Source: AC-32 sp046726435 (GTDB taxonomy: Bacteria > Actinomycetota > Thermoleophilia > Gaiellales > Gaiellaceae). From it: 16,588 nucleotides of DNA. Positions 14,112 to 16,588 of the stretch are shown one piece after another. The stretch's first letter is position 1, and every line of letters starts with the position of its first letter. Position numbers and translations under genes: made by a program. The notes under the pieces are model-generated. The model was not told the DNA's origin. It ran no database searches and was given only the letters and a program-made list of their open reading frames with translations. Where the stretch lies: the NCBI GenBank assembly GCA_046726435.1, contig JBKPAM010000057.1:1-16588 (forward strand). Direction: 5' to 3'.

Positions 14112-14129
14112 GGCACCGCAAGCGGCGCC
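14112..14129 (-). other. intercistronic hairpin directly after the korA stop codon
   Basis: On the minus strand the korA TGA is followed at once by GGCGCCGCTTGCGGTGCC, an 8-bp stem (one G-U pair) closed by a CUUG-type turn. It has no T-run and is followed by the korB leader. It could act as partial terminator, ribosome-release or RNA-stability element that sets the korA:korB ratio. That role is inference. Confidence 0.45.
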
Positions 14130-15965
14130 TCACAGCAATGCCTCCATCGCGTCGGCCAGCTCTCCCGCCCGCAGCGGCAGGCCGCGCACCTGGTTGTAGC
14201 CGACCGCGTCGACCAGGAACTCGGCCCGCACGAGCTTCAGCAGCTGCCCGAGGTTCATCTCCGGCACGAGCACGCGGTCGTACGAGCGCACCACGTCGCC
14301 CGTGTTGCGCGGGAACGGGTTGAGGTGCGTGAGGTGCGCCTGAGCAACCTTCCCACCTTCCTTCCGCACCCGTCGCACCGCGGCCGTGATCGGCCCGTAG
14401 GTCCCGCCCCAGCCGAGGACGAGCAGCGAGGCCCCGTCCGGGTCGTCGACGACGAGCTCTGGGATGTCGGCCGCGATCCCGGCCACCTTCTGGGCGCGCA
14501 GCCGGACCATCCGGTCATGGTTGTCGGGGTCGTAGGAGACATTGCCGGTCTCGTCCTGCTTCTCCAGCCCGCCGATGCGATGCTCGAGGCCCGGAGTTCC
14601 GGGAATCGCCCACGCGCGGGCCAGCGTCTCCGGATCGCGCACGTACGGCAGGAAGTCGCCGTTCCGGTTGGGCTCGGCGGCGAAGTCCACGTCGATCTCC
14701 GGCAGCGTGTCGACGTCGGGGAGCAGCCACGGCTCGGACCCGTTCGCGAGGTAGGCATCGGAGAGCAGGTAGACGGGCGTGCGGTACTTGAGGGCGATCC
14801 GCGAAGCCTCCAGCGCCGCGTCGAAGCAGCCGCCCGGAGTCGAGGCCGCAACCACGGGAACGGGCGACTCGGCGTTGCGGCCGAACATCACCATCAGCAG
14901 GTCGGCCTGCTCGGGCTTCGTCGGCATGCCCGTCGACGGCCCCGCGCGCTGGATGTCGAGGATCAGCAACGGCAGCTCCAGCGCAACGGCGAGCCCGACG
15001 GTCTCTGCCTTGAGCACGACCCCCGGCCCACTCGAGGTGCAGACGCCCAGCGCGCCGCCGAAGCTGGCGCCGACGGCCGCGCCCGCGGCTGCGATCTCGT
15101 CCTCGGCCTGGAAGGTGCGGATGCCGAAGCGCTTGTGGCGCGAGAGGTCCTCGAGGATCCCCGAGGCAGGTGTGATCGGGTAGGCGCCGAGGAAGAGCTC
15201 GAGGCCGCTCTTCACGCTGGCTGCGATCAGGCCCAGCCCCAGCGCCTGGTTGCCAGTGATGTTTCGGTACGTCCCGGGCGGGAGCGGGGCGGGCGCGACC
15301 TCGTACGAGACCACGAAGTCCTCCGAGGTCTCGCCGTAGGCCCAGCCGGCTTTGAACGCCCTGACGTTCGCCTCCGCGATTGCCGGCTTCGAGGCGAACT
15401 TGCGCTCGAGGTAGGCGACGGTCCCCTCGGTCGGACGGTGGTAGAGCCACGACATTAGCCCGAGCGCGAACATGTTCTTCGAGCGCTCGGCCTCGCGCTT
15501 GGTCACGTCGACGTCCTTCAGCGCCTCGAGCGTCAGCGTCGTCAGCGGCACCTCGTGGACGTGGTACTCGCAGAGCGAGCCGTCCTCGAGCGGATTGGCA
15601 TCGTAGCCGGCCTTGTCCAGGTTCCGCTCCGTGAAGGCGTCGCGGTTGACGATCAGAGTTCCGCCCCTCGGCAGGTCGCGCAGGTTTGTCTTCAGCGCCG
15701 CCGGGTTCATCGCGACGAGCACGTCCGGCGCGTCGCCCGGCGTGAGGATGTCGTGGTCGGCAAAGTGGAGCTGGAAGCCCGAGACTCCCGGCAGCGACCC
15801 CGCCGGCGCGCGGATCTCGGCCGGGAAGTCCGGCAGCGTCGAGAGATCGTTGCCGATCAGCGCGGTCTCGCTCGTGAACCGACCCCCCGTGAGCTGCATC
15901 CCGTCCCCCGAGTCGCCGGCGAAGCGAATCGTGACCTGCTCGAGCCGCTCGACCTGCTTCTCCAT
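14130..15965 (-). CDS. korA: 2-oxoacid:acceptor oxidoreductase subunit alpha (gamma-alpha fusion)
   Basis: A 611-residue subunit of the KorA type. An N-terminal gamma domain (about 1-190; VTIRFAGDSGDGMQLTGGRF at 11-30, PDFPAEIRAPAGSLPGVSGF) is fused to the pyrimidine-binding alpha domain (about 230-470; GAYPITPASGILEDLSRHKR, QAEDEIAAAGAAVGASF, TSSGPGVVLKAE, QRAGPSTGMPTKPEQADL). The C-terminal domain (about 500-611) has LVLGWGGTYGPI and LVPEMNLGQL. Length and order match full KorA/VorA fusions. With KorB it forms the CoA-dependent, ferredoxin-linked 2-oxoacid oxidoreductase, an alternative to the 2-oxoglutarate dehydrogenase complex. The ATG at 15965 lacks a good Shine-Dalgarno sequence. A TACGGT hexamer ends eight bases before it, so a leaderless start is possible. 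No ferredoxin gene is nearby. Confidence 0.95.
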   Translation of the reverse strand: MEKQVERLEQVTIRFAGDSGDGMQLTGGRFTSETALIGNDLSTLPDFPAEIRAPAGSLPGVSGFQLHFADHDILTPGDAPDVLVAMNPAALKTNLRDLPRGGTLIVNRDAFTERNLDKAGYDANPLEDGSLCEYHVHEVPLTTLTLEALKDVDVTKREAERSKNMFALGLMSWLYHRPTEGTVAYLERKFASKPAIAEANVRAFKAGWAYGETSEDFVVSYEVAPAPLPPGTYRNITGNQALGLGLIAASVKSGLELFLGAYPITPASGILEDLSRHKRFGIRTFQAEDEIAAAGAAVGASFGGALGVCTSSGPGVVLKAETVGLAVALELPLLILDIQRAGPSTGMPTKPEQADLLMVMFGRNAESPVPVVAASTPGGCFDAALEASRIALKYRTPVYLLSDAYLANGSEPWLLPDVDTLPEIDVDFAAEPNRNGDFLPYVRDPETLARAWAIPGTPGLEHRIGGLEKQDETGNVSYDPDNHDRMVRLRAQKVAGIAADIPELVVDDPDGASLLVLGWGGTYGPITAAVRRVRKEGGKVAQAHLTHLNPFPRNTGDVVRSYDRVLVPEMNLGQLLKLVRAEFLVDAVGYNQVRGLPLRAGELADAMEALL

Positions 15966-15990
15966 CGGCCTACACCGTAGCGCGCCTAAG

Positions 15991-16114
15991 GCGTTCGCTT
16001 GCGACGCCGACTGGGAGGTCGTGGCGGCTTTGCCGGCACGACCGGTCTCACTGCGTTCGCTTGCGACGCCGACTGGGAGGTCGTGGCGGCTGTGCCGGCA
16101 CGACCGTTCTCACA
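15991..16114. repeat. 62-bp tandem duplication over the 3' end of the 91-aa gene
   Basis: Units 15991-16052 and 16053-16114 differ at only about three positions (each begins GCGTTCGCTTGCGACGCCGA). On the minus strand each unit encodes nearly the same basic tail (VVPA-Q/K-PPRPPSRRRKRT). The unit is not a multiple of three, and the TGA now used as stop is created at the junction between the copies. The outer copy ends in its own in-register TAG, probably the original stop. It lies directly upstream of korA. Confidence 0.9.
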
Positions 16115-16323
16115 GTTATGCCCCAGGCCTCCCCCGAGGCGAAGAGCTCATCGGGATCGACTTCGTCGCGCCAGCCGAGGAAGTGCCGTTCCGGCTCGTC
16201 CTCTGTGGAGCCGTAGACCGCGAGCCGTACCTCGCGCTCCTCCTCGCCCTCCCCGCGCTCGAGCTCCTCCCGCCTGCGCTCGGCCTCTTCGGCCGCCGGG
16301 CCTTCGGCGTAGCCTTTCGGCAT
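16048..16323 (-). CDS. hypothetical 91-residue charged protein
   Basis: I do not recognise this protein. It starts with MPKGYAEG, has a long acidic/basic helix (AAEEAERRREELERGEGEEE, likely a short coiled coil), then a compact middle part (VRLAVYGSTEDEPERHFLGW, DEVDPDELFASGEAWGITVR) and a strongly basic Pro/Arg tail (PPRPPSRRRKRTQ). There is no signal peptide or membrane segment. Its ATG directly abuts the TAG of the upstream VOC gene, so the two are probably cotranscribed and translationally coupled. The tail and stop result from a 62-bp tandem duplication. The original protein would have ended almost identically (KPPRPPSRRRKRTP), so function is probably kept. Confidence 0.65.
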   Translation of the reverse strand: MPKGYAEGPAAEEAERRREELERGEGEEEREVRLAVYGSTEDEPERHFLGWRDEVDPDELFASGEAWGITVRTVVPAQPPRPPSRRRKRTQ

Positions 16324-16588
16324 CTAGCCCGCCTCCTCGAGGAGCGCTTCGAGGTCGAGCGGCGCGTTGTGCATCGCCACCCCGCCGCCGTCGGCCCGCG
16401 GCCACTCCGCCTCGGGCCGGTCGCGGTAGAGCTCGATCCCGTTTCCGTCCGGGTCGCGGAGGTAGATCGCTTCCGAGACGCCGTGGTCGGTCGCGCCGTC
16501 GATGGGCCAGCGCGCCTGCGCGAGCCGTCGCAGCGCGTCGCCGAGCTGCCGGCGGTCGGGGTAGCGGATCGCAACGTGGTAGAGGCCG
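16324..16588 (-). CDS. VOC-superfamily (glyoxalase/CatE-like) protein, C-terminal part
   Basis: A minus-strand frame open from the window edge (about 87 codons) to a TAG at 16326-16324. It starts GLYHVAIRYPDRRQLGDALR, continues PIDGATDHGVSEAIYLRDPD and GNGIELYRDRPEAEWPRADG, and ends LDLEALLEEAG. LYHVAIR supplies the His and GIELY the Glu of a vicinal-oxygen-chelate metal site; GATDHGVSEAIYLRDPDGNGIELYxDRP is typical of CatE-like catechol 2,3-dioxygenase or glyoxalase-family proteins. The substrate is unknown. The N-terminal half lies beyond the window, so the presence of a second VOC module cannot be judged. It directly precedes the 91-residue gene. Confidence 0.82.
   Translation of the reverse strand, partial: GLYHVAIRYPDRRQLGDALRRLAQARWPIDGATDHGVSEAIYLRDPDGNGIELYRDRPEAEWPRADGGGVAMHNAPLDLEALLEEAG

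Noticed and set aside
12878..15458. Long plus-strand open frames opposite korB and korA
   Set aside because: They are antisense to strongly conserved enzyme genes and their products are Arg/Asp/Val-rich without domains.
15991..16114. CRISPR-like repeat pair
   Set aside because: The two units are directly adjacent without spacers, and both encode the tail of a protein, so this is a tandem duplication.

Overview
The window looks like a chromosomal segment of a high-GC actinobacterium. All convincing genes have strongly GC-biased third codon positions, GTG starts are frequent and Shine-Dalgarno sites are strong. Several families point to the Thermoleophilia (Gaiellales/Solirubrobacterales type): a GerMN-Gmad2 lipoprotein, a secreted protein with a C-terminal 'PxKF-like' module, collagen-like and RTX-like secreted proteins, and a KorAB 2-oxoacid:ferredoxin oxidoreductase. 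The taxonomic placement is inference from gene content, not from a marker gene. No rRNA, tRNA, CRISPR array, transposase or phage gene was seen.

Layout. Positions 1-198 may hold the 3' end of a plus-strand gene. Five minus-strand genes fill 86-5041. In transcription order they are an OmpR-type response regulator, its histidine kinase (overlapping TGATG junction), a small secreted protein, a GerMN-Gmad2 lipoprotein and a CPA2-type cation/proton antiporter. A 164-bp imperfect palindrome (2259-2422) sits between the secreted protein and the lipoprotein. Next comes a large secreted reprolysin-like metalloprotease (minus strand, 5123-8275). Its signal peptide lies in another frame just upstream (to 8546), and most of the expected propeptide is missing. 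A strong hairpin terminator follows it. Divergent from it are a GT-C (GT87/MptB-like) membrane glycosyltransferase and a collagen-like/lamin-tail secreted protein, which ends in a strong terminator shared with a convergent five-PASTA membrane protein (11020-12300).

Divergent from the PASTA gene is a small secreted RTX-like protein broken by an apparent single-base deletion (12433-12956). A perfect 11-bp hairpin separates it from the convergent korA-korB pair (13025-15965). The right end holds a 91-residue hypothetical protein, whose C-terminal coding end is tandemly duplicated (62-bp unit), and the C-terminal part of a VOC/glyoxalase-type protein that runs off the window.

Functionally, most of 86-12956 concerns the cell envelope and secreted proteins: sensing, ion exchange, wall-facing PASTA and GerMN proteins, a polymer glycosyltransferase and extracellular repeat proteins. 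The korAB pair is central carbon metabolism. The main surprises are the long palindromic element, two secreted-protein genes whose signal peptides are out of frame with their mature domains, and a two-component pair followed by a GerMN lipoprotein, which resembles MtrA-MtrB-LpqB.
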